64,000 nucleotides of DNA from Aminobacter niigataensis (GTDB lineage: Bacteria; Pseudomonadota; Alphaproteobacteria; Rhizobiales; Rhizobiaceae), in contig NZ_JACHOT010000001.1 in assembly GCF_014200015.1 (NCBI RefSeq), positions 930,001-994,000 of the forward strand. Reading direction: 5' to 3'. The notes below the pieces were generated by a model. It was not told the origin of the DNA, did not search any database, and saw nothing but the letters and a program-made list of their open reading frames with translations. Both the position numbers and the translations under genes were made by a program. Each line of letters opens with the position of its first letter. The first letter of the stretch is position 1. Shown here one piece after another: positions 8,690 to 17,996 of this stretch.

Positions 8690-10102
8690 TTGGTCGCCTT
8701 CGACGAAATGCTCCCGGCAGAAGCCGGATTGAGACGGCCCTACGAAGCCTATGACGGCTGGCTCAAGAACCAGGATGCTGCCCGCCTTACCGAAAAGATG
8801 CGCGATGCCGAGCGGGTTTTCCGCAAGACCGGCATCACCTTCGCCGTCTATGGCGAGCAGGAGGCCTCCGAACGGCTGATCCCGTTCGACATCGTGCCGC
8901 GGATCATCTCCGGCAACGAATGGCGCAGGCTGACGCAAGGCATCGAGCAGCGCGTCCAGGCGCTGAACGCCTTTCTCGACGACATCTACCATCGCCAGGA
9001 GATCCTGCGCGCAGGCCGCGTGCCACGCGATCTGATCGCCACCAACGAGGCGTTCCTGCCGGAGATGATAGGGGTCAGACCGCCGGCGGGGGTCTACACC
9101 CACATCATCGGCGTCGACGTCGTGCGCATCTCCGAGAACGAGTTCTACGTGCTCGAGGACAATGCGCGCACGCCGTCCGGAGTCTCCTACATGCTGGAGA
9201 ACCGCGAGACGATGCTGCAGCTCTTTCCCGAGCTGTTCCAGCGCATCAAGGTGCATCCGGTCGAGAACTATCCCCAGTTGCTCAGGCAGTCGCTGGCGGC
9301 GGTGCGGCCGAACGGGGTCAGCGGCGCGCCGACGATTGCGGTGCTGACGCCGGGCAGCTTCAACTCGGCCTATTTCGAACATGCGTTTCTGGCCGACCAG
9401 ATGGGCGTGCAGCTTGTCGAGGGACAGGATCTTCGCGTCGTCGACGGGCGCGTGGCGATGCGCACCACCGAGGGCTACAAGCAGATCGACGTGCTTTATC
9501 GCCGCGTCGACGACGCCTATCTCGATCCGCTGACCTTCAAGCCGGACTCGGCGCTCGGCGTGCCCGGCATCATGGACGTCTACCGCGCCGGCAACATCAC
9601 CATCGCCAACGCGCCAGGCACCGGCATCGCCGACGACAAGGCGATCTATTCCTACATGCCCGAGATCATCGAGTTCTATACCGGCCGCAAGCCGATCCTC
9701 GGCAATATCCCGACATGGCGCTGCTCGGAGCCTGACAGCCTGAAATACGTCCAGGAGCATCTCGCCGAGCTGGTGGTCAAGGAAGTGCACGGTTCTGGCG
9801 GCTACGGCATGCTGGTCGGGCCGGCGGCGAGCAAGAAGGAGCGCGAGGAGTTTTCCAAGAAGCTCGCAGCCAGGCCGTCGAACTACATCGCCCAGCCGAC
9901 ACTGTCGCTGTCGACCTGCCCGATCCTGACCGAGAAGGGCCTGGCGCCACGCCATGTCGACCTCAGGCCGTTCGTGCTGGTTTCGGACCGTATACGCATC
10001 GTGCCGGGTGGCTTGACGCGCGTCGCCCTGAAGGAGGGCTCGCTTGTCGTCAACTCATCGCAGGGCGGGGGAACGAAGGATACGTGGGTGCTGGATGACT
10101 AA
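8690..10102 (+). CDS. Circularly permuted ATP-grasp peptide ligase-type protein
   Basis: Type 2 circularly permuted ATP-grasp protein (COG2308), about 470 aa. Blocks: RRPYEAYDGWLKNQ, ITFAVYGEQEASERLIPFD, PRIISGNEWRRL, YVLEDNARTPSGVSYMLENR, VDVLYRR-type strand, and VVKEVHGSGGYGM. These proteins sit with alpha-E, transglutaminase-like and Anbu peptidase genes and are proposed to form or remove peptide tags. The likely start is TTG 8690, 9 bases after GAGGGGAG and giving VAFDEMLPAE; no ATG precedes the conserved region. A repeat-bounded cassette separates it from its usual partner alpha-E gene. Confidence 0.9.
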   Translation: MVAFDEMLPAEAGLRRPYEAYDGWLKNQDAARLTEKMRDAERVFRKTGITFAVYGEQEASERLIPFDIVPRIISGNEWRRLTQGIEQRVQALNAFLDDIYHRQEILRAGRVPRDLIATNEAFLPEMIGVRPPAGVYTHIIGVDVVRISENEFYVLEDNARTPSGVSYMLENRETMLQLFPELFQRIKVHPVENYPQLLRQSLAAVRPNGVSGAPTIAVLTPGSFNSAYFEHAFLADQMGVQLVEGQDLRVVDGRVAMRTTEGYKQIDVLYRRVDDAYLDPLTFKPDSALGVPGIMDVYRAGNITIANAPGTGIADDKAIYSYMPEIIEFYTGRKPILGNIPTWRCSEPDSLKYVQEHLAELVVKEVHGSGGYGMLVGPAASKKEREEFSKKLAARPSNYIAQPTLSLSTCPILTEKGLAPRHVDLRPFVLVSDRIRIVPGGLTRVALKEGSLVVNSSQGGGTKDTWVLDD

Positions 10103-10106
10103 GAGG

Positions 10107-10556
10107 GCGAATAGCGAATAGTGAGTAGCGAATAGGGAGGAAATACTGCCGTCGACGATCAACTCATACAGGGATCTGGTGGTTTGGAGAGCCTCGGTCG
10201 AGCTGGCAGTGGACTGCTATTCTGCCACCAAGGTGTTTCCGACAAGCGAAGCTTACGGAATGACGTCGCAGATCAGACGATCAGCCACGTCCATCGCAGC
10301 GAACATCGCGGAGGGACATGGTCGAGAGAGCACAGGTTCGTTCGTCCTGTTCCTAAGAGTAGCCCAAGGCTCACTTAAAGAGCTGGAAACACATCTGATC
10401 TTGAGCAGCCGAGTTGGACTGATGCGGGATTCTGAGACCAGGAAGTTACTCGAACAAGCTGACGAGATTGGCAGGATGGTTCGTTCCATGATCAGGAGCC
10501 TGCAGCAAAAATCATGACGAATATTTCCTATTCGCTATTCGCTATTCGCTATTCGC
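10107..10556. mobile_element. 450-bp cassette with heptamer-built terminal inverted repeats and IVS-type gene
   Basis: The left arm (10107-10145) reads as heptamers GCGAATA, GCGAATA, GTGAGTA, GCGAATA and then GGGAGGAAATA. The right arm (10522-10556) is TATTTCC followed by four TATTCGC. The arms are therefore inverted repeats of the same heptamer array, each ending internally in GGAAATA. The only gene inside is the four-helix-bundle protein at 10146-10517, filling the space exactly. Intervening sequences in 23S rRNA have the same plan (inverted repeats plus this protein family). No target duplication is obvious. Confidence 0.65.
10146..10517 (+). CDS. Four-helix-bundle protein (23S rRNA intervening-sequence / S23 family)
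   Basis: Small helical protein of the IVS-encoded / bAvd-like family. Conserved features are RDLVVW at the start of helix 1, then YGMTSQIRRSATSIAANIAEGHGR and a GSLKELETHLILS helix (shown here only as landmarks). The only ATG/GTG/TTG start is GTG 10179, but that would cut off the conserved RDL. GGGAGG lies six bases before CTG 10146 in the same frame, so I prefer a CTG start (123 aa). Function in free-standing cassettes is unknown; family members form pentameric bundles and bind nucleic acid or partner proteins. Confidence 0.78.
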   Translation: MPSTINSYRDLVVWRASVELAVDCYSATKVFPTSEAYGMTSQIRRSATSIAANIAEGHGRESTGSFVLFLRVAQGSLKELETHLILSSRVGLMRDSETRKLLEQADEIGRMVRSMIRSLQQKS

Positions 10557-10577
10557 TCACCTGCAGGGCCCTCTGAC

Positions 10578-11519
10578 ATGCTCCTCGGTCGCACCGCCAA
10601 CGGCCTCTACTGGATGAACCGCTACATCGAGCGGACCGAAAACATGGCGAGGCTGATCGATGCCGGTCTGCGCATCGCGCTGACCCGCAGCCAGGACGCC
10701 TCGGAGGAATGGAAATCGGTGCTGCTTTCGGCGGGAGCCGCAACCTCCTTTGCCGACAAGCACAGCGACTATACATCCGAAAACGTTGCCGACTTCCTGT
10801 TGCGCGACATGTCGAACCCGTCGAGCGCGGTGGCGGCGATCGAGACCGCGCGCAACAATGCCCGCATGGTGCGCACCGCGCTGACCCGGGAAACCTGGGA
10901 GAGCATCAACGAAGCCTGGATGTCGCTGAAGCGCGTGCTGGCCAGCCCGATCGACCAGCGCGAATTGCCCGGCGTGCTCGACGCCATCAAGCGCGAAACA
11001 GCGCTGATCCGCGGCTCGTTCTACGGGACCATGCTGCGTAACGAGATTTTCGATTTTGCCCAGCTCGGCACCTATGTTGAACGCGCCGACAACACGGCGC
11101 GCATCCTCGACGTCAAATATTACGTGCTTCTGCCGTCGGTCTCCTGGGTGGGGTCGTCGCTCGACAACTACCAGTGGGAGTCGATCCTGCGGTCGGTGGC
11201 GGCACACCGGTCCTACCGCTGGGTCTACGAGGCCGAATACAAGCCGACCAATATCGCCGAGTACCTGATCCTCAACGTGCGCATGCCGCGTTCGCTGACC
11301 TTCAGCTATCGCTTCCTGGCCGAACATCTCAAATTTCTCGGCGAGGATTATGGCGCTCGGCACCCGGCGCAGGAGATCGCAGAGCGGACCTATGCCAAGC
11401 TGCGCGGCACCGAGATCAAGGACATCTTCGAAGCCGGCCTGCACGAATTCCTGGCTGATTTCATCACCGACAATAACCGGTTGGGCGACCAGGTCGCCCA
11501 GGATTTCGGCTTCTACTGA
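10578..11519 (+). CDS. Alpha-E domain protein
   Basis: 313-aa all-helical protein of the alpha-E family (COG2307), the usual partner of circularly permuted ATP-grasp proteins. Landmarks: MLLGRTANGLYWMNRYIERTE at the start, NARMVRTALTRETWESIN, TYVERADNTARILDVKYY and SLTFSYRFLAEHL. It ends 12 bases before the transglutaminase-like gene. Biochemical role not established; context suggests a shared peptide-modification pathway. Confidence 0.92.
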   Translation: MLLGRTANGLYWMNRYIERTENMARLIDAGLRIALTRSQDASEEWKSVLLSAGAATSFADKHSDYTSENVADFLLRDMSNPSSAVAAIETARNNARMVRTALTRETWESINEAWMSLKRVLASPIDQRELPGVLDAIKRETALIRGSFYGTMLRNEIFDFAQLGTYVERADNTARILDVKYYVLLPSVSWVGSSLDNYQWESILRSVAAHRSYRWVYEAEYKPTNIAEYLILNVRMPRSLTFSYRFLAEHLKFLGEDYGARHPAQEIAERTYAKLRGTEIKDIFEAGLHEFLADFITDNNRLGDQVAQDFGFY

Positions 11520-11531
11520 GGCGACAATCAT

Positions 11532-12326
11532 ATGCGGCTCAAGGTTACACACCGCACGGAATACAACTATGACGAGCCGATCCGCTATGGCTTGCAGCGG
11601 TTGCGGCTGTGGCCGGTCAGCGGGCCGGCGCAGACCGTGCTGACCTGGTCGCTGCGCGTCGAGGGTGCGCGCGAGGAGGTGCGCTTCCTCGACCAGTTCG
11701 GCAACGACACGCGGCTTCTCAGCATTGACAGCGACCCACATACGATCAGCGTGGTGGCCGAAGGCGAGGTCGAGACCAACGATGTGGCGGGCGTGTCCGG
11801 GCCGCACCGCGGTTTCGCGCCGCTGTGGCTTTTCCAGCATGAGACGCCGCTGACGGCGCCGGGCGCGTCTATCCGCCAACTCGTCGCCGGCATGGGCGAG
11901 GGCGGCGGACTGGAGCGGCTGCACGCGCTGATGGCGACGATCCGGGACCGCATCGCCTACGTGACCGGTACCACCGATACCCGAACGACCGCCGAACAGG
12001 CGCTGGAAAAAGGCACCGGCGTCTGCCAGGACCATGCCCATGTGTTTGCCGCCTGCGCCCGGCTGACGGGTTTCCCGGCACGCTATGTCAGCGGCTACCT
12101 GATGATGGACGACACGGTGGAGCAGGTGGCGAGCCACGCCTGGGCGGAAGCCTTTGTCGAGGGGCTCGGCTGGGTCGGCTTCGACGCCGCCAACGGCATT
12201 TCGCCCGACGAGCGCTATGTGCGCGTCGCGGTGGGCCGGGATTATCGCGAGGCGATGCCGATTTCGGGCATCCTGATCGGTCGGGCGCAGGAACGGCTTG
12301 CAGTCCACATCACTGTAGAGCAGTAA
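11532..12326 (+). CDS. Transglutaminase-like cysteine peptidase family protein
   Basis: 264 aa, COG1305 type. N-terminal beta domain (LKVTHRTEYNYDEPIRYGLQ) followed by a transglutaminase/papain-like core with catalytic Cys in GVCQDHAHVFAACAR, His in ASHAWAEAFVEGLGWVGFD and Asp in the following strand. All three triad residues are present. It belongs to the ATP-grasp / alpha-E / Anbu cluster and could cleave or form isopeptide bonds on a peptide tag (inference). Confidence 0.93.
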   Translation: MRLKVTHRTEYNYDEPIRYGLQRLRLWPVSGPAQTVLTWSLRVEGAREEVRFLDQFGNDTRLLSIDSDPHTISVVAEGEVETNDVAGVSGPHRGFAPLWLFQHETPLTAPGASIRQLVAGMGEGGGLERLHALMATIRDRIAYVTGTTDTRTTAEQALEKGTGVCQDHAHVFAACARLTGFPARYVSGYLMMDDTVEQVASHAWAEAFVEGLGWVGFDAANGISPDERYVRVAVGRDYREAMPISGILIGRAQERLAVHITVEQ

Positions 12327-12352
12327 TCCGGCGAGCAAGCGGACCGGAATCG

Positions 12353-13084
12353 ATGACTTACTGCGTTGGCCTGAAGATTGATCGCGGACTGGTGTTCATG
12401 TCGGACACGCGCACCAATGCCGGGGTCGACAGTATTTCGACCTTTCGCAAGATGCGTATCTGGGAGCAGCCGGGCGAGCGCGTGGTCGTGCTGATGTCGG
12501 CCGGCAACCTCGCCACGACGCAAGCCGTGGTCAGCCTCCTCGACGAGCGGACCAAGGCTGTGGCCGATCGGGCGCCTACGCTGCTCGAAGCACCTTCGAT
12601 GTTCCAGATCGCGCGGCTGGTCGGCGACACGGTCAAGGAAGTGATCTCGCAGTCGGCTCCCGCCGGACAGACGGCGGATTCGGCGTTCAACGCCTCGTTC
12701 ATCCTCGGTGGCCAGATCAAGGGCAGCGAACCCAGGCTGTTCATGATCTATCCGGAAGGCAATTTCATCGAATGCAGCGACGACACGCCGTTCTTCCAGA
12801 TCGGCGAGACCAAATATGGCAAGCCGATCATCGTGCGCGCCTATGACCGCAAGATGAGCTTTGCCGAAACGGTGAAGCTTTTGATGGTGTCGTTCGATTC
12901 GACGCTGAAATCGAACCTTTCGGTCGGCCTGCCGCTTGATCTCGCCTTTTATGAAAAGGACAGCCTGAAGATCGGCCTGAAAAGGCGGATCGGCGCTGAC
13001 GATCCCTATTACAGGAGTGTTTCCGAAGGCTGGTCGGATGCGCTGAAAACAGCGTTCCAGAGCCTGCCTGATTTCATCGAGTAG
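12353..13084 (+). CDS. Anbu-type (ancestral beta-subunit) proteasome-like peptidase
   Basis: 243-aa Ntn-hydrolase of the COG3484 family, related to proteasome beta subunits and HslV. It begins MTYCVGLKIDRGLVFMSDTR, so removal of Met would expose the catalytic Thr; the SDTRTNAGVD strand is typical. Anbu proteins assemble into open helical rings. No unfoldase gene is adjacent. Position directly after the transglutaminase-like gene agrees with the conserved four-gene cluster. Confidence 0.9.
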   Translation: MTYCVGLKIDRGLVFMSDTRTNAGVDSISTFRKMRIWEQPGERVVVLMSAGNLATTQAVVSLLDERTKAVADRAPTLLEAPSMFQIARLVGDTVKEVISQSAPAGQTADSAFNASFILGGQIKGSEPRLFMIYPEGNFIECSDDTPFFQIGETKYGKPIIVRAYDRKMSFAETVKLLMVSFDSTLKSNLSVGLPLDLAFYEKDSLKIGLKRRIGADDPYYRSVSEGWSDALKTAFQSLPDFIE

Positions 13085-13119
13085 TCGGCCAGGGCCCTAA
13101 TTCACGTCGGAGGACGACC

Positions 13120-14529
13120 ATGGACAACAACGCGTTTCGCCATTGGTCGGTGAAGGCGGCCGAATGGGGCGTTGACTACCGCACCGGGCTACGTGACCGA
13201 CCGGTGCGGCCGGATATCAAACCGGGCAGCATTTTCGGCGCGGTCGCGGCCAGTGCGCCCGAACAAGCCGAGCCGATGGAGGATATCTTCGCCGATTTCG
13301 AGGCGACCATCGTGCCCGGCATGACGCACTGGCAGCATCCGCGCTTCTTCGCCTATTTCCCGGCCAACGCTGCGCCCGTGTCGGTGGTGGCGGAATATCT
13401 GGTCAGCGCCATGGCAGCCCAGTGCATGCTCTGGCAAACCTCGCCGGCAGCGACCGAGCTCGAGACCCGCGTGGTGGACTGGATGCGCCAGGCGCTTGGC
13501 CTGCCTGACGGTTTCACCGGCGTGATCCAGGATTCCGCGTCGCAGGCCACGCTCGCCGCCGTGCTGACGATGCGCGAACGCGCGCTGGCCTGGCAGGGCA
13601 ACAAGGCAGGGCTTTCCGGCCAGCCCAGGCTGCGTATCTACAGTTCCGATCAGGTGCACACGTCGATCGATCGCGCCATTTGGGTCTCGGGCGTCGGCGA
13701 GGACAATCTCGTGCGCATTCCGACGGCAGGGCCCAACCGCGCCATGGCGACGGAGGCACTCGAACGGGCGATTGTCGAAGACCGCGCCGCTGGCTTTCTG
13801 CCGGCTGGCATCATTGCCTGCGTTGGTGGCACCAGTGTCGGCGGCACCGACGACATTGCCGCCGTCGCCAGGATTGCCGAGCGTGAAGGCCTCTACCTGC
13901 ATGTCGACGCCGCCTGGGCCGGCTCGGCAATGATCTGCCCCGAGTTCCGCCACTATTGGACCGGGGTGGAGGGCGCCGATTCGATCGTCTTCAATCCGCA
14001 TAAATGGCTGGGGGCACAGTTCGACTGCTCGATCCAGTTCATCCGCGACCCTGAAAGCCTGGTCAGGACGCTCGCCATTCGCCCCGATTATCTCAAGACG
14101 CACGGCCACGACGGCATCATCAACTATTCCGAATGGTCGGTGCCGCTCGGCCGGCGGTTCCGGGCGCTGAAGCTGTGGTTCCTGCTGCGTGCGCATGGGC
14201 TTGAAGGCCTGCGGACGATGATCCGCAACCATGTCGCGTGGAGCGAGAAGCTGGCCGAACGGCTGCGGCGCGAGCCCGGTTTCGAGATCAGCAGCGAGCC
14301 GATGCTGTCGCTGTTTTCGTTCCGCCACGTTGCAGCCGGTGTAGCCGATCTCGACCGGCACAATCTCGACCTTGTCGAGCGCATCAACCGCGACGGCCGC
14401 ATCTACCTGACGCAGACACGCCTCGACGGACGCGCGGTGATCCGCTTCCAGGCAGGGCAATTCGAGGCGACGGAGGCCGACGTCGACCACGCATTCGAAG
14501 TGATCACCGAGATCGCCCGCGCCGGCTGA
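13120..14529 (+). CDS. PLP-dependent group II amino-acid decarboxylase
   Basis: 469 aa, aromatic-L-amino-acid decarboxylase-like. N-terminal TVPGMTHWQHPRF-type substrate region (VPGMTHWQHPRFFAYFP), a SQATLAAVL phosphate loop, HVDAAWAGSAMICPEFR, and the PLP lysine at K295 in NPHKWLGAQFD. A GGAGGA ribosome site precedes the ATG. Likely substrates are aromatic amino acids such as Trp, Tyr or DOPA; the sequence does not decide. Confidence 0.93.
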   Translation: MDNNAFRHWSVKAAEWGVDYRTGLRDRPVRPDIKPGSIFGAVAASAPEQAEPMEDIFADFEATIVPGMTHWQHPRFFAYFPANAAPVSVVAEYLVSAMAAQCMLWQTSPAATELETRVVDWMRQALGLPDGFTGVIQDSASQATLAAVLTMRERALAWQGNKAGLSGQPRLRIYSSDQVHTSIDRAIWVSGVGEDNLVRIPTAGPNRAMATEALERAIVEDRAAGFLPAGIIACVGGTSVGGTDDIAAVARIAEREGLYLHVDAAWAGSAMICPEFRHYWTGVEGADSIVFNPHKWLGAQFDCSIQFIRDPESLVRTLAIRPDYLKTHGHDGIINYSEWSVPLGRRFRALKLWFLLRAHGLEGLRTMIRNHVAWSEKLAERLRREPGFEISSEPMLSLFSFRHVAAGVADLDRHNLDLVERINRDGRIYLTQTRLDGRAVIRFQAGQFEATEADVDHAFEVITEIARAG

Positions 14530-14637
14530 GGGCGGCCGGCGATCGGGGAAGGTGCTTCGCCTTTGCTTTCGAAGCGCCTTTTCAGTGCTTTCGTTTTCCC
14601 CTATCGTCCGTCAAAACGAAATGAGGGGAATGCCGAA

Positions 14638-15414
14638 ATGTATCTTTCGCCGCGCCAGTCGGAAATCATCCAGCTTGCCAAGGACAATGGGCGCGTGCTG
14701 GTCGACGACCTGGCGGCACATTTCCAGGTCACGCCGCAGACCATCCGCAAGGATCTCAACGACCTCTGCGACCAGCGCCTGCTGAGCCGGATTCATGGCG
14801 GGGCGCTGTTCCCCTCGGGCATCGAGAACCTGGAATACGAGGCGCGGCGCAAGATCGCGGCCGACGAGAAGGATGCCATCGGCCAGGCGGCGGCGCGCAT
14901 CATTCCCGACAACGCCTCGCTGTTCGTCAATATCGGCACCACCACCGAAGCCGTCGGAAAGGCGCTGCTCGACCATAAGGGACTGATGGTCATCACCAAT
15001 AACATCAATGTTGCCAACAGGATGCGGGTATATCCTGACATGGAGGTGGTGATCGCTGGCGGGGTGGTGCGCGGCTCGGACGGCGGCATCGTCGGCGAGG
15101 CGGCGGTCGATTTCATTCGCCAGTTCAAGGTCGACTATGCGGTCATCGGCGCCTCGGCGATCGACCATGACGGCGCGCTTTTGGACTTCGATTTTCGCGA
15201 GGTGAAGGTGGCGCAGGCGATCATCGCCAATGCCCGTCATGTCATCCTGGTGTCGGACCGGACGAAGTTCGAGCGCACGGCGCCGGTGCGTATTGCGCAC
15301 CTGTCGCAAATGGACACTTTCATCACCGACCACTGCGACATTCCGAGCATTCGCAAGATTTGCGCGGAATCCGATGTCCAGCTCGTCGAAACGAAAAAAC
15401 CCGCGCCCTTGTGA
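14638..15414 (+). CDS. DeoR/GlpR-family transcriptional regulator
   Basis: 258-aa sugar-phosphate-type repressor. N-terminal winged helix-turn-helix (SPRQSEIIQLAKDNGRVLVDD then QVTPQTIRKDLNDLCDQ) followed by an isomerase-like effector domain with INIGTTTEAV-type and VSDRTKFERTAPVRI motifs. The overall pattern is that of GlpR, but no glp operon is adjacent, so the effector is uncertain. Start at ATG 14638, preceded by GAGGGGAA. Confidence 0.9.
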   Translation: MYLSPRQSEIIQLAKDNGRVLVDDLAAHFQVTPQTIRKDLNDLCDQRLLSRIHGGALFPSGIENLEYEARRKIAADEKDAIGQAAARIIPDNASLFVNIGTTTEAVGKALLDHKGLMVITNNINVANRMRVYPDMEVVIAGGVVRGSDGGIVGEAAVDFIRQFKVDYAVIGASAIDHDGALLDFDFREVKVAQAIIANARHVILVSDRTKFERTAPVRIAHLSQMDTFITDHCDIPSIRKICAESDVQLVETKKPAPL

Positions 15415-15423
15415 GCGCGGGTT
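15398..15423. terminator. Hairpin terminator between convergent genes
   Basis: Perfect 9-bp stem AACCCGCGC / GCGCGGGTT overlapping the stop codon of the DeoR-type gene. A run of A before the stem gives a T-tract on the minus strand, so it best terminates the convergent BA14K gene. Confidence 0.7.
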
Positions 15424-15445
15424 CCGTTATGATGCTACGCCTCGG

Positions 15446-15961
15446 TCAGTAAGGCGAATAGCATTGCTGGCGCGGCCCGTTGTAGGGCTGGAACGTGTTG
15501 TCCGAGGCCCGGTAGGACCGGTAACGGTCGTAGCACCACTGCACATGCGAATTGCCGTAGCGGCTCGGCTGGACGTAGCGCGGCTGCGGCTGGTTGGCGA
15601 TCGCGCCGCCGATGATCGCACCGGCGATGAATGCGCCGGCCGGGAACCAGAAGTCGTTGTGACGACGATAGCCGGGGCGGTAGTCACGGTAGCCGCGATG
15701 GCCGTTGAAATAGACCGCGTCGCCACGGTCCCTGTAGAAACCGCGACGCGGCGTGCGGAAATGGCTGGCACTGTCGCTGCGTTCGACGCGCATGGCGCGA
15801 CGCTTCTTCCAGTAGTTGTCATACTGGACCTGCTGGATGGCAGTGTCGGCCTGCGGCGCCTTGGGATAGTAGGCGGGTGCGGCGGCAACCGGCACGATTG
15901 ACGCAATCGCAAACGATGCGGCAATGGCCGTTGCCATCAAGCCTGACATAACTTTCTTCAT
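15446..15961 (-). CDS. BA14K-family exported protein
   Basis: 171-aa protein with a signal peptide ([20 protein letters not shown], cleavage near VAAAPAYY), a long Arg/Tyr-rich middle, a glycine-rich hydrophobic segment [18 protein letters not shown], and the C-terminal BA14K signature [12 protein letters not shown] with paired cysteines and a terminal QQCYSPY. BA14K proteins are surface or periplasmic immunoreactive proteins described in Brucella and relatives. GAGGAGAC precedes the ATG. Confidence 0.88.
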   Translation of the reverse strand: MKKVMSGLMATAIAASFAIASIVPVAAAPAYYPKAPQADTAIQQVQYDNYWKKRRAMRVERSDSASHFRTPRRGFYRDRGDAVYFNGHRGYRDYRPGYRRHNDFWFPAGAFIAGAIIGGAIANQPQPRYVQPSRYGNSHVQWCYDRYRSYRASDNTFQPYNGPRQQCYSPY

Positions 15962-16230
15962 GATGGTCTCCTCGTAGTGTGGCGTCCGCTTGTAGAGGTA
16001 AACGGCGCCAACGGGCAAATGTTCCTCGGCCGACACTTGGCAGCCAATAGTGCGAGCTGTCAGCCTTTCACGTGGAAATAATGGCCGGCGGTTCGTTTTG
16101 TGCCGCGACTGGCGAATATCGGCGCGGAATCATGCTTGCCGGCCTGCAATCGCTCTGTAGCCATCCGGGTGTGTGTGGTACCTTGCCTGTGCGGCTTTGA
16201 GGAGGCGCGGAGAGCGAGAGGGGGTCCGGC

Positions 16231-17382
16231 ATGATGCTGGACAACCGCATTGAGCGCGACATAGACGCTTGTTACGAAGCGGTGTTTGACCCTGCGAGGT
16301 GGACGGACACGCTGCACGGACTTGCGCGCTCATTGAACGCCGCCTGCATGATGTTCTACCCCAGCAATCCGGACGCACGCGCCAACGACCCTCGCAACCC
16401 GGCCCGCGATTTCACGGAAATGCCGAGTTCCCGCGACTATGGCGACTTGCTGTCCGAATACATCAAGAACCGCTGGTATCTCGGGCATTACCGGGCCGAG
16501 CGCGGCATGCCGCTGCTGCGTGCAGGACGCACTGTCGTTACGGAACACGACCTTGCCACGGACGACGAACGTCGACGACTGCGCCACTACAACGAACTCT
16601 ACATGGCGTTCGGCCTGCCGGGCTTCGCAATGGTGGGGCTCAAGGTGCACGGCGAGCTTTGGGCAGTGCCGATGCTACGTGCCAAGGGGCAGGGGCATTT
16701 TACGACGGAGGATTCAAGGATCCTTGCCAGGATCGCTCCGCATTTTCGCCGGATGATATCGCTGTCGGAAACCCTGGCCCTGGCGCAGGGGCGAACGGCG
16801 CTGGCGACCCTGGAAGCGCTGTCATGCGCAGCCTTCCTGCTGGATTGCGTCGGCAATGTGCTCAGCCACAACAGCATCGCCGAGCGGGTTCTCGGTGACG
16901 GCTTGTATCTTTCCGGGCGCCGGCTCAGGGCGGCCAATCATGCAAGCGAGCTGGAATTGCGCAAGCTGGTTCACCAGGCGATCACCCATCGCCGTCCTTC
17001 GAGCCTTGATGCAAGCCACGCCGTGGCAATCCGGCGGGATCCGAAACGGCCGTTGCTCGTGGAGGCGTTGCCGACGGCGGGGATCATCGGGGATGTGTTC
17101 CAGTCGACCAGCGCCATCGTCATCGTCAAGAATTTCGAGGATCGCCCGCGGACGACGTCGGATCAGCTTCGGGGCGCATTCAGCCTGACCCCGGCAGAGA
17201 CGAGGATCGCGGTGCTGCTGGCTACTGGTGCCGGGCCAGGAACGATCGCTGAAAGCCTCCATCTCTCCAAGGAGACAGTGCGCGCGCACATGAAGATGAT
17301 CTTCGCCAAGACCGGAACGCACCGGCAGGGGGAACTGGTGGCGCTGACGGCCAACATGGCAGGTACCTTGCCGATGACGTAA
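16231..17382 (+). CDS. LuxR-type helix-turn-helix transcriptional regulator
   Basis: 383 aa. A C-terminal LuxR/FixJ DNA-binding domain is clear: LTPAETRIAVLLATGAGPGTIAE, then LHLSKETVRAHMKMIFAKTGTHRQ. The N-terminal two thirds (IDACYEAVFDPARWTDTLHGLAR onward) resembles a PAS/GAF-like sensor but has no motif I can name. No cognate synthase or kinase gene lies nearby, so the signal is unknown. Confidence 0.87.
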   Translation: MMLDNRIERDIDACYEAVFDPARWTDTLHGLARSLNAACMMFYPSNPDARANDPRNPARDFTEMPSSRDYGDLLSEYIKNRWYLGHYRAERGMPLLRAGRTVVTEHDLATDDERRRLRHYNELYMAFGLPGFAMVGLKVHGELWAVPMLRAKGQGHFTTEDSRILARIAPHFRRMISLSETLALAQGRTALATLEALSCAAFLLDCVGNVLSHNSIAERVLGDGLYLSGRRLRAANHASELELRKLVHQAITHRRPSSLDASHAVAIRRDPKRPLLVEALPTAGIIGDVFQSTSAIVIVKNFEDRPRTTSDQLRGAFSLTPAETRIAVLLATGAGPGTIAESLHLSKETVRAHMKMIFAKTGTHRQGELVALTANMAGTLPMT

Positions 17383-17447
17383 CCCATTTGGGTGTTTCGG
17401 GTCCCGTCAAGGTGACGGATTCTCATGAGCCTTCACAGGAGGATCCC

Positions 17448-17912
17448 ATGAGCAAGAGCATCATCGGACTGTCTGCCTTGGTGGTTGCGCTGATCCCTCT
17501 CGTTGGCTGGGCGGAGGAGCTCCCCAAGGATGCCGTGCCGCTGACCGCTTCGGAGGTCCGCGAACTCTATTCGGGCAAGTCGGCCAACTGGAGCAGGAGC
17601 CGTGCCTACTTCGCGCCGGACAGCACCTTTCTCATGCATGGCAAGGACAAGAGCTGGTTTGGAGAGGGCAAATGGACCGTCAACGGCAACGAGGTATGCG
17701 GCAAACTCAAGCGGACATCGGTCAAGGACGGAAAGTCCAATACTGGTGGGGACTGCTGGGCCTGGTATCGGGTCGGCAAGAAATACATGACATTCTGGAG
17801 CGGCGAAAAAGACAAGAAATACGGCTATTATGACTCCGAGCTCAAGAAGATGAGCGCCGGCGACAAGGTCTCCAGGACCGTTGCCGAACTGAAGAAAAAA
17901 TCCGGAAGCTGA
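17448..17912 (+). CDS. DUF995-type exported protein
   Basis: 154-aa exported protein: signal peptide MSKSIIGLSALVVALIPLVGWAEE, then PLTASEVRELYSGKSANW and a GKWTVNGNEVCGKL / GDCWAWYRVGKKYMTFW core with two cysteines that could form a disulfide. This pattern fits DUF995 as seen in rhizobia. Start at 17448 after AGGAGG. Function unknown. Confidence 0.8.
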   Translation: MSKSIIGLSALVVALIPLVGWAEELPKDAVPLTASEVRELYSGKSANWSRSRAYFAPDSTFLMHGKDKSWFGEGKWTVNGNEVCGKLKRTSVKDGKSNTGGDCWAWYRVGKKYMTFWSGEKDKKYGYYDSELKKMSAGDKVSRTVAELKKKSGS

Positions 17913-17996
17913 CGCGCAACCGACATCACCGAGGATCGCCTCTTGGGCCAGGCCGGCCCGAGAGGCCGTTCCATGTGCTGCGTAGGAGTGGAGCCT

